Assembly (NCBI GenBank): GCA_963712835.1
Contig: CAVQJJ010000006.1
Location: 372,001-436,000 of the forward strand
Direction of reading: 5' to 3'
DNA: 64,000 bases
From: DATARH01 sp963712835
GTDB taxonomy: Bacteria; Pseudomonadota; Alphaproteobacteria; ATCC43930; CGMCC-115725
Each line of letters starts with the position of its first letter. The stretch's first letter is position 1. The position numbers and the translations under genes were made by a program. Positions 43,461-52,629 of the stretch are shown piece after piece. The notes under the pieces were generated by a model. That model was not told where the DNA came from, made no database searches, and saw only the letters and a program-made list of their open reading frames with translations.

Positions 43461-43496
43461 ATGGACAAATTGGCAGCGCCGTCTCACATCACGGCC

Positions 43497-43664
43497 ATGG
43501 ATACGATCGACCGCGAGAACATCTCGAGTAAACCCGTCGCCAAACCGCGCGGCAAGGCCAAGGTGCTGCGCGCCAAGCCGGCGAAGGGCGAGGTCAATCA
43601 CGCCGCGCTGACCGATAAGATCATCTCGCGCTTTCCGAACATCCTGAAAGTCCTTGCCGAATGA
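43497..43664 (+). CDS. Small protein, probable antitoxin of the Doc-type toxin
   Basis: The protein has 55 residues (MDTIDRENISSKPVAKPRGK, then ...NHAALTDKIISRFPNILKVL). A basic N terminus is followed by a short amphipathic helix. Its end overlaps the start of the Fic/Doc reading frame (TTG at 43654), the layout of Phd-Doc-type pairs. I recognise no antitoxin family, so the role is inferred from position. Confidence 0.5.
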   Translation: MDTIDRENISSKPVAKPRGKAKVLRAKPAKGEVNHAALTDKIISRFPNILKVLAE

Positions 43665-44045
43665 GCCGAGATGGCTGTCGGTCGAGGCGGTCATTGAAAT
43701 AAATCGACGGCTGGCTGCTATCGCCGGCGAGCACCACTTCTTACACGATTTGGAATCGCTCGAAGGCGCCGTCGGGCGCCGCTGAATGCATTCGCCTACA
43801 GCGAGGAGGATATAGTTGTCCTGGCCGTCAGGCATGGCGGGCGTCGTGCAGTCCCATTCCTTTGAACAGGGCAACAAACGCACAGGCTTTGTGGCGATGG
43901 TGCAGTTCCTGATGGAGAACGGCTTTGACGTCACGATCGAAGATACGCGACTTTGGGCCGAGGAGGTCATCGGCCTGATCGAGCATCGCCTACAGAGGAA
44001 TACCTCGCCGCCCGGCTCTGTCCCTTCGTCGTCGAGCGCTCCTGA
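43654..44045 (+). pseudogene. Doc-type Fic-domain toxin, frameshifted
   Basis: Read through three frame changes it gives WLSVEAVIEINRRLAAIAGE, then LNAFAYSEEDIVVLAVRHG, then VVQSHSFEQGNKRTGFVAMV and finally EEYLAARLCPFVVERS with a stop. HSFEQGNKRTG is the Fic/Doc catalytic loop (HxFx[D/E]GNKR), intact in sequence. Changes fall near 43787, 43830 and 43993. At least the first is explained by loss of one G from a short G run. Doc toxins phosphorylate EF-Tu. As sequenced the gene cannot make a full protein. Confidence 0.75.
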
Positions 44046-44176
44046 GCAAACTCCTTGCATCGTCCAGCGCCCGCGCGTAGGTTCCGCGCCCATGAGGCAA
44101 ATGTCGCTTCTCGTCGCGCGATTTTATTACCGCCGGTACAGTTCGGCGGCCTAGGATCGCGTTTGCGTTTTCCCCG

Positions 44177-44204
44177 AAGCCGCCCACCGAGGCGGCTTTC
44201 GTGT
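44177..44204 (+). terminator. Rho-independent terminator
   Basis: An 8-bp stem, AAGCCGCC / GGCGGCTT, with loop CACCGA followed by a T-rich TCGTGTTT. It separates the Doc region from the DAHP synthase leader. Confidence 0.75.
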
Positions 44205-44277
44205 TTCAGGGCCCAATCTCCTTCACCCTGATCCCCGCACCGCCCAGGTGGAGCAGCTTCCAACCCGGAGGTGCTCC

Positions 44278-44334
44278 ATGCGTAACCCGAGTCTCGACAC
44301 TCTCGCGGCCTTGCGCCAAGGTAGGTTGCGATGA
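44278..44334 (+). CDS. 18-codon ORF coupled to DAHP synthase
   Basis: MRNPSLDTLAALRQGRLR is preceded by a strong CGGAGGTG ribosome site at about 7 bases. Its stop overlaps the DAHP synthase start as ATGA. The synthase itself has only a weak site, so its translation may depend on ribosomes finishing this ORF. It contains no Trp, Phe or Tyr, so it is not a classical aromatic attenuator. Confidence 0.5.
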   Translation: MRNPSLDTLAALRQGRLR

Positions 44335-45725
44335 GCAAGAAATGGTCGCCCGAGAGCTGGCGCGGCCTGCCGATTCGGCAGGTCCCGGGCTATGCCGACG
44401 AAACCGCGCTGAAGCGCGTCGAGACGACGCTGCGCAATTACCCGCCGCTGGTCTTCGCCGGTGAGGCGCGGCGACTGCAGGATCGGCTCGCTGCGGTCGC
44501 CAACGGCCAGGCGTTCCTGCTGCTGGGCGGCGATTGCGCCGAAAGCTTCGCCGAGTTCCACCCCAACAACATCCGCGACATGTTCAAGGTGCTGTTGCAG
44601 ATGGCGGTGGTGCTGACCTTCGGCGCCGGCATGCCGGTGGTCAAGGTCGGGCGCATGGCCGGGCAGTTCGCCAAGCCCCGCTCGTCCGACAGCGAGACAC
44701 AAAACGGCGTGACGCTGCCGTCCTATCGCGGCGACATCATCAACGGGATCGAATTCGATCCGGCGGCGCGGGTGCCCGACCCGGCGCGCATGGTCCAGGC
44801 CTACAGCCAGTCGGCGGCGACCTTGAACCTGTTGCGCGCCTTCGCCCAGGGCGGCTATGCCGACCTGCACCGCGTCCATGCCTGGAACCAGGATTTTGTC
44901 GCGGATTCGCCGCAGGGCGAGCGATACCGCGAGCTCGCCGACCGGTTGACCGAGACGCTAGGCTTCATGGAGGCGTGCGGCATTACCTCGGAGACGACGC
45001 CGCAAATCCGCGAGACCGAGTTCTACACCGCGCATGAGGGCCTGTTTCTCTCCTACGAGGAGGCGCTGACCCGCGTCGATTCAACCACCGACCAGTGGTA
45101 CGACTGCTCGGCGCATCTGGTGTGGATCGGCGACCGCACCCGCCAGTTCGACGGCGCGCATGTCGAGTTCATGCGCGGCATCAAGAACCCGATCGGCATG
45201 AAATGCGGGCCGTCGCTCGAACCGGATGACCTGTTGCGGATCATCGACCGGCTCAACCCGAAGAACCTCGCGGGCCGCCTGACGCTCATCACCCGCGTCG
45301 GCGCCGACAAGGTAGCGGAAAAGCTGCCGCCGCTGATCCGCGCCGTCGAGCGCGAGGGCAAGAAGGTCGTGTGGTGCATCGACCCGATGCACGGCAACAC
45401 GATTACCGCCTCGGGCGGGCTCAAGACGCGGCGCTTCGACCGCATCCTCGCCGAGCTGCATGCCGCCTTCCAGGTTCACGCCGCGGAGGGCACCCATGCC
45501 GGCGGGGTGCATTTCGAGCTGACCGGCCAAAACGTCACCGAATGCCTCGGCGGCGCGCAGGAGATCAGCGAGGAGGGGCTCAGCGCCAACTATCTGACGC
45601 ATTGCGACCCGCGGCTCAACGCCACCCAAGCGCTGGAGCTGGCCTTCGAGATCGCCGAGGCGCTGAAGCACGCGCGGCAAAACAACAAGGGCTTCGGCCT
45701 CAACCGCCTGATGGCGGCCAAGTAA
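44331..45725 (+). CDS. 3-Deoxy-7-phosphoheptulonate synthase, class II
   Basis: The protein has 464 residues. It has the class II (plant-type) landmarks WSPESWRGLPIRQVPGYAD, LLLGGDCAESFAEF, VKVGRMAGQFAKPRSSD, WIGDRTRQFDGAHVEF, GIKNPIGMKCGPS, DPMHGNT and GGVHFELTGQNVTECLGG. It condenses phosphoenolpyruvate with erythrose 4-phosphate as the first step of the shikimate pathway. Metal ligands Cys (GGDC), His (DPMHGN) and Glu (HFELTG) are present. It is followed after 10 bases by a nicotinate phosphoribosyltransferase gene. Confidence 0.96.
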   Translation: MSKKWSPESWRGLPIRQVPGYADETALKRVETTLRNYPPLVFAGEARRLQDRLAAVANGQAFLLLGGDCAESFAEFHPNNIRDMFKVLLQMAVVLTFGAGMPVVKVGRMAGQFAKPRSSDSETQNGVTLPSYRGDIINGIEFDPAARVPDPARMVQAYSQSAATLNLLRAFAQGGYADLHRVHAWNQDFVADSPQGERYRELADRLTETLGFMEACGITSETTPQIRETEFYTAHEGLFLSYEEALTRVDSTTDQWYDCSAHLVWIGDRTRQFDGAHVEFMRGIKNPIGMKCGPSLEPDDLLRIIDRLNPKNLAGRLTLITRVGADKVAEKLPPLIRAVEREGKKVVWCIDPMHGNTITASGGLKTRRFDRILAELHAAFQVHAAEGTHAGGVHFELTGQNVTECLGGAQEISEEGLSANYLTHCDPRLNATQALELAFEIAEALKHARQNNKGFGLNRLMAAK

Positions 45726-45735
45726 GCCGGTCGCG

Positions 45736-46881
45736 GTGGCGAACGATCTGGCCGGCGGCGCGGCGAGCGAGCGAGAACGCAACCTCGCCGCGCACACCGA
45801 CAGCTATTTCCTAAAGACCAAGGCGATTGTCGAGCAATTCGGCGATCGCCGCGCCACCTATGCGGTGTTCATGCGCCGGCCGGTGATCTCGACGCCGCGC
45901 CTGGCGATCGATTTTCTCGAAACCATGGCCGCCGCGCGCGGCGTCACGTTCGACATCGAGCTGAACCAGGCGGAAGGCGAGATGGTCGGGGCCGGTGAGG
46001 TGATCCTCTACGTTACCGGGCCGCTCTATCACCTAGTCGATCTCGAAACCGTGATGCTGCAAAAGCTCGGGCCGGCCTGCGTTGCGGCCTACAACGCCTC
46101 GGCGATGTGCGCGGAGCTGCCCAAGGTCGCGTTTTTGGCGATGGATGCGCGGCATTGCGCCGGCGCCGAGATGGCCGAGATGATGGCCTATGCCGCCGCG
46201 GTCGGCTCGGCCCATGCCAAAAAGGTCGCCGGCGCGATCGGCTTTATCGGCTGCGCCGCGGATGCGACCGCCCCCTATTTCGCCAAGGAGAAGGGCATCG
46301 GCACGATGCCGCACGCGCTGATCGGCTATGCCGGCTCGACGGTGCGCGCCGCCGAGATGTTCCGCGCCACGTTCCCCGACGAGCCGCTCACCGTGCTTGT
46401 CGATTATTTCGGCCGCGAGACCAGCGACGCCGTCGCGGTGTGCCGGCGCTTCCCGGATTTGGCGGCGAGCGGCAACCTCGCCTTCCGCATGGACACGCCG
46501 GGCGGGCGCTATTGCGAGGGGCTCGACCTCGCCTCGTCATACGGGGTCCTCGAGGCGCAAGCCCCGCAATCGATCCGCGGCTACCGCACCGAGGACGAGC
46601 TGCGCGACCTGGTCGGCAGCGGGGTTTCGGCGGCGGCGCTGTGGAAGATGCGGCTGGTGCTCGACGAGGCCGGCTTTCCCGATGCGCGCATCGTCGCCAG
46701 CTCGGGGTTCGGCCCGCAGAAATGCCGGATGATGGCGGTGGCCAACGCGCCGATCGACGCGATCGGCACCGGCTCGTATCTGCCGGAGGTCTGGCGCGAG
46801 ACCTACGCCACCGCCGACATCATCGCGTTTGACGGCAAGCCGATGGTCAAGGCCGGCCGCGAGTTCCTGCTGCGCAAGTGA
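45736..46881 (+). CDS. pncB: Nicotinate phosphoribosyltransferase family protein
   Basis: The protein has 381 residues. Landmarks are TDSYFLKTKAIVEQFG at the start, GPLYHLVDLETVMLQKLGPA, DARHCAGAEMAEMMAYAAAV, GTMPHALIGYAGSTVRA (the His of GTMPHA is the usual phosphorylation site), and VASSGFGPQK. It makes nicotinate mononucleotide from nicotinate and PRPP for NAD salvage. It probably shares a transcript with the DAHP synthase. Confidence 0.88.
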   Translation: MANDLAGGAASERERNLAAHTDSYFLKTKAIVEQFGDRRATYAVFMRRPVISTPRLAIDFLETMAAARGVTFDIELNQAEGEMVGAGEVILYVTGPLYHLVDLETVMLQKLGPACVAAYNASAMCAELPKVAFLAMDARHCAGAEMAEMMAYAAAVGSAHAKKVAGAIGFIGCAADATAPYFAKEKGIGTMPHALIGYAGSTVRAAEMFRATFPDEPLTVLVDYFGRETSDAVAVCRRFPDLAASGNLAFRMDTPGGRYCEGLDLASSYGVLEAQAPQSIRGYRTEDELRDLVGSGVSAAALWKMRLVLDEAGFPDARIVASSGFGPQKCRMMAVANAPIDAIGTGSYLPEVWRETYATADIIAFDGKPMVKAGREFLLRK

Positions 46882-47009
46882 CGGCGCACCGTATGCGTCG
46901 TCACCCCAGCGACAAGCCGGGGCCACCGCTGAATTCATGTGACCGTTTGACGCAGCTGGGCTAGGTTCGGCGTTCATAACGCACGGGGTCGGCATCGCCC
47001 GTCCCCGGC

Positions 47010-48434
47010 ATGAACCCGGGGGCCGCGATGAGCGCAGCGTTTGCCGGCGGTTCGAGCAGCATGGCCAGCCGTATGCTCGGCGGCAAGCTCGACAGCATTC
47101 CGTTCAGCCGCTACCACCTGATGATCATAGCCGTGCTCGGGTTGGTCGGCTTTGTCGACGGCTACGACCTGGTGATGACCGGTTCGCTGCTGCTGCTGGC
47201 CAAAGCCCCGCTGCACATGACCGAACCGCAGATCCGCTATCTGGCGATCTCGTCGACCTCGATGATCTGCGTCGGCGGCTTTGCCGCATCGGCGATCTCC
47301 GATCATTTCAGCCGCAAGACGATCATGGTGATCGGCGTCGCCGCGACGACCTTCTTTACCCTGCTGATCCCGCTGGTGCAGAACGCCGAGCAATTGATCA
47401 TCCTTCGCCTGCTGACCGGGTTCGGCGGGGGCTTCGCGGTGTCGGCGGCGTTCCCGATCGCCGCCGAGTTGATGCCGGCGCAACATCGGCGCACCTTCAG
47501 CGCGGTCTACGAGGTCTCGCTTGCCGCCGCCTTCACGGTGCTGCCGCTGGTCGGCTCGCTGCTCGCCGGAAACCCCAACTCCTTCCGCTGGATGGCGCTG
47601 CCCGGCGGGCTGGCGTTCCTCGTCATCCCGGCGCTCGTCTATTTCCTCATTCCCGAAAGCCCGCGCTGGCATTTGCGCCGCGGCCAAGCGGAGACGGCGG
47701 TCGCCATCGTCAATCGGATCATCCGCCATGCCGGGAGCCGCGTGGCGCCGCTGACCGTCGCCGCGCTCGGCGACACCGCGCCAACGACGCGCGAACAACT
47801 GCCGCCTTATCGCGCGCTGTTCCGCCCCGGCCAGCTGCGCTGGACGGTGATCGGCATCTCCAGCTATGTCTTTGCCAGCTGTGCGTTCTTCCTAACCTCG
47901 GTGCTCCTGCCCAAGGCGCTGGTCGACCAGGGCGGCGCAGTGGCGCTGAGCATGGGCGTCGCCTCGCTTGCCTTTGCCGCGAGCATTCCCGGCAAGGCCT
48001 TCACCGGCTTCCTGATGGAGATCATCGGCCGGCGCTGGACGATCACCTACGCGATGGTCGGCTCGCTGCCGGGCCTCGCGCTGATGATGATGGCGCATCA
48101 GGTGCCGGATTATGCGCGGACGCTGATGGTCGTCGGCGCGGTGATCACCGGCTTCACGGTGCTGTCGGCGGCGACCGCCTCACGCGTCTATCTCTCGGAG
48201 CAGTTCCCGACAGGGCTGCGCGGGCGAGGCCACATCTTTGGCGAGGCCGCGGGCCGGGTATTCTCCGGCGTCGCCGCGCCGTTCCTGATGGCGCCCTTCA
48301 CCGGCTCGCCGACGGTGTTTTTCGGGACGATCGCGGTGATCGTCGCCACCGGCGCGTTCGTTCCGCTGCTGCTCGGCCGCGAGACCATCGGTCAGCTCGA
48401 ACTGGTTACCGAGACGGCCCCCGAACTCGCCTGA
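47010..48434 (+). CDS. MFS transporter (sugar/aromatic-acid type)
   Basis: The protein has 474 residues and twelve predicted membrane segments. VGFVDGYDLVMTGSLL in helix 1 is typical of AAHS/sugar-porter members. The loop 2-3 motif reads AISDHFSRKTIMV, and PESPRWHLRRGQAETA is the sugar-porter PESPR motif after helix 6. Substrate cannot be inferred. An ATG at 47028 is an alternative start. Confidence 0.88.
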   Translation: MNPGAAMSAAFAGGSSSMASRMLGGKLDSIPFSRYHLMIIAVLGLVGFVDGYDLVMTGSLLLLAKAPLHMTEPQIRYLAISSTSMICVGGFAASAISDHFSRKTIMVIGVAATTFFTLLIPLVQNAEQLIILRLLTGFGGGFAVSAAFPIAAELMPAQHRRTFSAVYEVSLAAAFTVLPLVGSLLAGNPNSFRWMALPGGLAFLVIPALVYFLIPESPRWHLRRGQAETAVAIVNRIIRHAGSRVAPLTVAALGDTAPTTREQLPPYRALFRPGQLRWTVIGISSYVFASCAFFLTSVLLPKALVDQGGAVALSMGVASLAFAASIPGKAFTGFLMEIIGRRWTITYAMVGSLPGLALMMMAHQVPDYARTLMVVGAVITGFTVLSAATASRVYLSEQFPTGLRGRGHIFGEAAGRVFSGVAAPFLMAPFTGSPTVFFGTIAVIVATGAFVPLLLGRETIGQLELVTETAPELA

Positions 48435-48580
48435 GGCTTTCGTACCGTTTAGAACGTCGTCCCGCTTGCGGCGATCGCGGCAACGGATCTGATGCTATTC
48501 TGGCTGGCAATGCCTGAAACCCGAAATATCAACGAGCGCGCCGGCGCGCGGCGGCACCCGATAGCGGAGCATGCCGCCGA

Positions 48581-49804
48581 GTGAACCATCTCGAGACCGC
48601 CGCGACGGCGGCGATCTTCCTGTCGACCTACACCGTGATCGCGATCGGGCGGCTGCCGGGGTTTCGCATCGACCGCGCCGGCGCGGCGATGGTCGGCGGC
48701 AGCCTGATGCTCGCCGTGGGCGGCGTGCGACTTTCCGATTTGGCGCAGGCGATCGATTTCCCGACTCTGGCGCTGCTCCTCGGCCTGATGATCGTCGTCG
48801 GCCATCTGCGTCTCTCGGGGTTTTTCGGCCTGGTCAATACCTGGATCGTGACGCGCGCCCGGCATCCGTTGCAATTGCTGGCGGCGGTGATTTTCAGCGC
48901 CGGCGTATTCTCCGCGTTTCTGCTCAACGACGCGATTTGCCTGGTCATGACCCCGCTTGTCGCCGACATCGCCCGGCGGCTGCGCCGCGATCCAGTGCCC
49001 TATCTGCTCGGCGTCGCGATGGCCTCGAATGTCGGCAGCACCGCGACGATCACCGGCAACCCGCAGAACATCCTGATCGGCAGCTTTTCCGGCCTGTCCT
49101 ACGGCCGCTTCGCGGCGGCGCTGTCGCCGGTCGCGGCGGTTGGGTTGGTGCTCACCTTTCTCGTGGTCTGGCTGACGCATCGCGCCGAGTTCCGCCGCGA
49201 TGGCGGCTTCGCCGCCGAGCCGCTCCCGGCCGCCGCGGACCAGGCGCATATGGTCAAATCGCTGACCGTGACGGTGGCGATGGTCGTGGCGTTTTTTGCC
49301 GGAGTTGCACCGGCGGAAGCGGCGCTCGTTGCCGGCGGCGCGATGCTGCTGACCCGCAATCTGCCGAGCGAACGCATCTACCACGAGATTGACTGGCCGC
49401 TGCTGTTGATGTTCGCCGGGCTGTTCGTCGTCGTCGCCGGGTTCGAGAAGGCGCTGTTGACGCCGGAGACCGTCGCGCGCGTCGGCGGCCTGCATCTCGA
49501 CAGCGTCCCGGTGCTGAGCGTCGTCGCGGCAGGCCTGGCGAACATCGTCAGCAACGTGCCCGCGGTGCTGGTGCTGAAGCCGTTCGTCAACGCGCTCGCC
49601 GATCCGCAGCGCGCCTGGCTGACCGTGGCGATGGCCTCGACCCTTGCCGGCAATCTCACCATTCTCGGCTCGGTCGCGAACCTGATCGTCGTCCAGGGCG
49701 CGCGACAGCACGGCGTGACGATCGGCTTCTGGGCCTATTTCCGGGTTGGCGCGCCACTGACGGTGTTGACGATCCTTGTCGGCGTGTGTTGGCTGTCCCG
49801 ATGA
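48581..49804 (+). CDS. SLC13/ArsB-superfamily anion transporter
   Basis: The protein has 407 residues from a GTG start and is almost entirely membrane segments. FLLNDAICLVMTPLV and SNVGSTATITGNPQNILIG are the paired NxxP-like signature of the ion-transporter superfamily (ArsB, NhaD, CitT), repeated as NIVSNVPAVLVLKPF and ASTLAGNLTILGSVANLIVV. It moves a small anion or exchanges Na+/H+. Its stop overlaps the next gene as ATGA. Confidence 0.88.
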   Translation: MNHLETAATAAIFLSTYTVIAIGRLPGFRIDRAGAAMVGGSLMLAVGGVRLSDLAQAIDFPTLALLLGLMIVVGHLRLSGFFGLVNTWIVTRARHPLQLLAAVIFSAGVFSAFLLNDAICLVMTPLVADIARRLRRDPVPYLLGVAMASNVGSTATITGNPQNILIGSFSGLSYGRFAAALSPVAAVGLVLTFLVVWLTHRAEFRRDGGFAAEPLPAAADQAHMVKSLTVTVAMVVAFFAGVAPAEAALVAGGAMLLTRNLPSERIYHEIDWPLLLMFAGLFVVVAGFEKALLTPETVARVGGLHLDSVPVLSVVAAGLANIVSNVPAVLVLKPFVNALADPQRAWLTVAMASTLAGNLTILGSVANLIVVQGARQHGVTIGFWAYFRVGAPLTVLTILVGVCWLSR

Positions 49805-51024
49805 TCTTTTTCTCCGAAAGCGCTCTGATCGAGCCGAGCCGCCGCCCCGAATGGGACGAATGGTACAAGGGCCATCTGGCGGCGATGGCATCGGTTCCCG
49901 GTGTCTTGTCGGCGCAGCGCTTCGCGGCGCTCGACCGCGAGGTGCCGGCCTCGCTGGCGATGTACACGGTGACGTCGCCTGCCGTATTCCAGAACGAAAC
50001 CTATCTGCGCGTGCGCGGCATGGGGCCGTGGGTGGGCCTAGTCGACGAGACGCAACACCGCCGCAATCTGTTCGACGGGCTCGATGTCGCGCCAGCAATT
50101 CCCGAGGGCGGCGTGCTGGCCGTCGCGGATCGACCCGCGCCGGAATCCACCGAAGGCATGACCTGGCTCACCTCGGCCGGGCTCGATCGCACCACACCGC
50201 ATCGTGGCCTTGCGATCTTCCCCGATGTCGCGACGGCGCGTCGCGCGGTCGGCGGGAAGGCAGCGCTCTATCGCCCGGTCACGGCTCGCTATGCCGGCAC
50301 CTCCCGAAACGACGACCTTCGGCCGCGGCGCAATGAGTTCGGCCAGTGGATCGGGTGGCAGATCGTTCCCGGTTGGAAGCCGGCGCTGCGCCCGCCGCTG
50401 ACGCCTATGGAAGGTCGGTTCGCCATCGTCGAGCCGCTCGACGCCGCGCGCCATGCCGCCGATCTCTTCGCCGCCAATGCCGAAGGCGACGGCAGCAATT
50501 TTACCTACTACGCCTACGGCCCGTTCGCCACCGTCGCGGAGCAGCGCGCCTGGATCGACAGCCAATCGGCCGACCCGAGCCGCCTGTTTCACGCCATCAT
50601 CGACAAGGCGGCGGGGCAGGCGGTCGGCGTCGCCGCCTACGCCAACATCACCCCGGCGATGGGGGTGATCGAGGTCGCCGGGCTCAATTTCAGCCCGCGC
50701 CTGCAGCGCAAACTGGCGGCGACCGAGGCGATGTTCTTGATGATGCGCCGCGCCTTCGACGAGATCGGCTATCGCCGCTATGAGTGGAAATGCGACAGCT
50801 GGAACCTGCCGAGCCGCGCCGCGGCGGCACGGCTCGGGTTCACCTATGAGGGGCTGTTCCGCCAGGCTATCGTGGTCCGCGGGCGCAACCGCGACACGCT
50901 GTATTTCTCGATCGTCGACCGCGAGTGGCCGCGCCTCAAACAGGCGTTCGAGCGCTGGCTCGACCCCGGCAATTTCGATGCCGAGGGCCGGCAAAAGCGA
51001 AGCCTGGCGAGCTTTCGCTCTTAG
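49801..51024 (+). CDS. EthD-like domain fused to a GNAT acetyltransferase
   Basis: The protein has 407 residues. Residues 1-190 resemble duplicated EthD/antibiotic-monooxygenase-type ferredoxin-like folds (RRPEWDEWYKGHLAAMASVP, GVLSAQRFAALDREVPASLA). From ~195 a RimL-like GNAT domain begins the way stand-alone homologues do (NEFGQWIGWQIVPGWKPALR, TPMEGRFAIVEPLDAARHA) and ends with YRRYEWKCDSWNLPSRAAAA, LGFTYEGLFRQAI. GNATs transfer acetyl from CoA to amines. The ATG at 49801 overlaps the transporter stop, so the two are translationally coupled. Confidence 0.8.
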   Translation: MIFFSESALIEPSRRPEWDEWYKGHLAAMASVPGVLSAQRFAALDREVPASLAMYTVTSPAVFQNETYLRVRGMGPWVGLVDETQHRRNLFDGLDVAPAIPEGGVLAVADRPAPESTEGMTWLTSAGLDRTTPHRGLAIFPDVATARRAVGGKAALYRPVTARYAGTSRNDDLRPRRNEFGQWIGWQIVPGWKPALRPPLTPMEGRFAIVEPLDAARHAADLFAANAEGDGSNFTYYAYGPFATVAEQRAWIDSQSADPSRLFHAIIDKAAGQAVGVAAYANITPAMGVIEVAGLNFSPRLQRKLAATEAMFLMMRRAFDEIGYRRYEWKCDSWNLPSRAAAARLGFTYEGLFRQAIVVRGRNRDTLYFSIVDREWPRLKQAFERWLDPGNFDAEGRQKRSLASFRS

Positions 51025-51074
51025 ACTGAACCGTTTCTGCTTTTTTTATCGAACAGCCTTGATCTTGGCGCGAT

Positions 51075-51089
51075 GTTCTCTATATGTTC
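51075..51089 (+). promoter_or_regulatory. Orphan alphaproteobacterial LexA box
   Basis: GTTCTCTATATGTTC fits GTTC-N7-GTTC exactly, the SOS operator of Alphaproteobacteria. It lies between two convergent genes. Downstream on the plus strand only a 35-codon frame follows (51073-51177, with an internal start MSAETAAERRTAFC at 51133), so the SOS gene it once served appears lost or reduced to a stub. Confidence 0.65.
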
Positions 51090-51241
51090 CTCATATGATC
51101 AAGCTCGCCGCATCCGCCTTCCGCTGGCTTCGATGTCTGCTGAAACCGCGGCCGAACGGCGGACCGCCTTCTGTTGATGAACCCGGTAACAGATGGATAT
51201 CAGGAGGAGAGCCACCTGATAACAGGCGCCGCGACGAGGCT

Positions 51242-52516
51242 TCAGCACCATTCCTCTTCCGCCTTGGCGCGCGGGTCGGCGCCGATCTCGGTCGAGGTGA
51301 CGATCACCACTCCGGTCTGTGCGCCGAACACGATCCGCGTCCCGGCCAGGAGCCGCACGGTGCCGGCGGGCTCGACCTTACGCACCGCATGGTCGGGCAG
51401 CACCGCCTCCCAGGTCTTTTTCGACAGATTGCGCAGCACCAGCAGCGACGGGTTGTCCGGGTGCTCGCGCACCTCGGCGACGATGCCGTCGGCGGCGGGC
51501 GCGGTAAGGCAGGGGATGTCGCGCACCGTGAGGTGCGTCGTCTCGGTGAGGCTCAGTTGCCGGCCGGAAATCATCAGCCAGATGTCGCCGGGCAGCACCG
51601 GCATCGGCGGCAGCGGCGCGACCTCGGGGGCGCGATACGGCATCAGCGCGCCGAACGGCCACAGGAACTCGCGCTCGGGCGACATCTCGCGCGCCTTCAT
51701 GATCAGCGAGCCCAGCACCACAAAGCAGATGGTCGCGATAATGACTTCGTGGATCGGGCTCATGATCGCCAGGCCCGAGCCGTAGAAACGCATCGCATCC
51801 CACAGATCGTGCAGCACATTGGCGAGCGCGAAGCCGATCGCCACCGCGATCGCCGCCGGGATCGCGCGGCGGTGGCGCAACGCCGCCAGCCCGATGAAAT
51901 AGCCGAACGAGCCGGCATAGGCGATGTGGCTGAAGATGTTGACCAGCAGCCGCGGGGTCGAGATCAGCGCGCCGTATTTCGGCACGTAGATGAACATCGT
52001 CTCGAGGAACGCAAAGCCGGTCGCCGAGGCCGCGGCGAGGATGATGCCGTCGAGCGGCTCGCGCAGCCCGTATTCACGTTGCAGCGGATGCGACAGCAGC
52101 ATCCCGGCTGCAAGCACGATGATGACCGGCAGGATTTTCACCGTTTCCTCGATGATGCCGGGCGCAATGACCGACGGCATCGCCAATTCCGCGGCGATGA
52201 CCAGCGGGCTCAGCACCGCATCGAGGACAAAAGCGAACACGGCGATCGCCAGCATGTAAAGGAACGGCATCTTCTTGCCGCACCACAGGTAAATCAGGAA
52301 CAGATTGCCGAGCGAGATAAGCCCGGCGAGTGTCCAGAAAAAACCCGTCTCGTTGTTCATCGCGGCGAGGATTAGCAGCGCCGCGGTGAACGCGGCCACC
52401 GTCGCGCCCGGCCACACGAGTGTGCTGCGGCGCAGTTCGCCGAACGACGTCAGGAACGGCAGAAGGTCGGCGCGCGAGATTTCGCCGTCATTGGCATTCT
52501 CGGGCTGGAAGGTCAT
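51242..52516 (-). CDS. PrsW-type intramembrane metalloprotease with C-terminal FHA-like domain
   Basis: The protein has 424 residues and about nine membrane segments in the first 270. Active-site features of the PrsW/CAAX-protease fold are IIEETVKILPVI (EE..K), ATGFAFLETMF (FxxxE) and LANVLHDLWDAM (His). The C-terminal ~110 residues are soluble and strand-rich (NPSLLVLRNLSKKTWEAVLP, RLLAGTRIVFG), like an FHA domain that binds phosphothreonine. It may couple proteolysis in the membrane to a phosphorylated partner. Confidence 0.78.
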   Translation of the reverse strand: MTFQPENANDGEISRADLLPFLTSFGELRRSTLVWPGATVAAFTAALLILAAMNNETGFFWTLAGLISLGNLFLIYLWCGKKMPFLYMLAIAVFAFVLDAVLSPLVIAAELAMPSVIAPGIIEETVKILPVIIVLAAGMLLSHPLQREYGLREPLDGIILAAASATGFAFLETMFIYVPKYGALISTPRLLVNIFSHIAYAGSFGYFIGLAALRHRRAIPAAIAVAIGFALANVLHDLWDAMRFYGSGLAIMSPIHEVIIATICFVVLGSLIMKAREMSPEREFLWPFGALMPYRAPEVAPLPPMPVLPGDIWLMISGRQLSLTETTHLTVRDIPCLTAPAADGIVAEVREHPDNPSLLVLRNLSKKTWEAVLPDHAVRKVEPAGTVRLLAGTRIVFGAQTGVVIVTSTEIGADPRAKAEEEWC

Positions 52517-52629
52517 CGGCTCCTGGGGGCGGTGGCCTCAACACGCGGCGACGGGATCGCCGCGATCGATCGCCGCATGGTAATGTCAGCCGGCCGATGA
52601 GGCAATCGCGGCTCCTGGACGGGACTTAA

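Noticed and set aside
50780..52375. A 531-codon plus-strand frame through the LexA box and opposite the PrsW-type gene
   Set aside because: It lies antisense to an eight- to nine-helix membrane protein and its Arg/Gln/His-rich sequence is typical of an antisense shadow.
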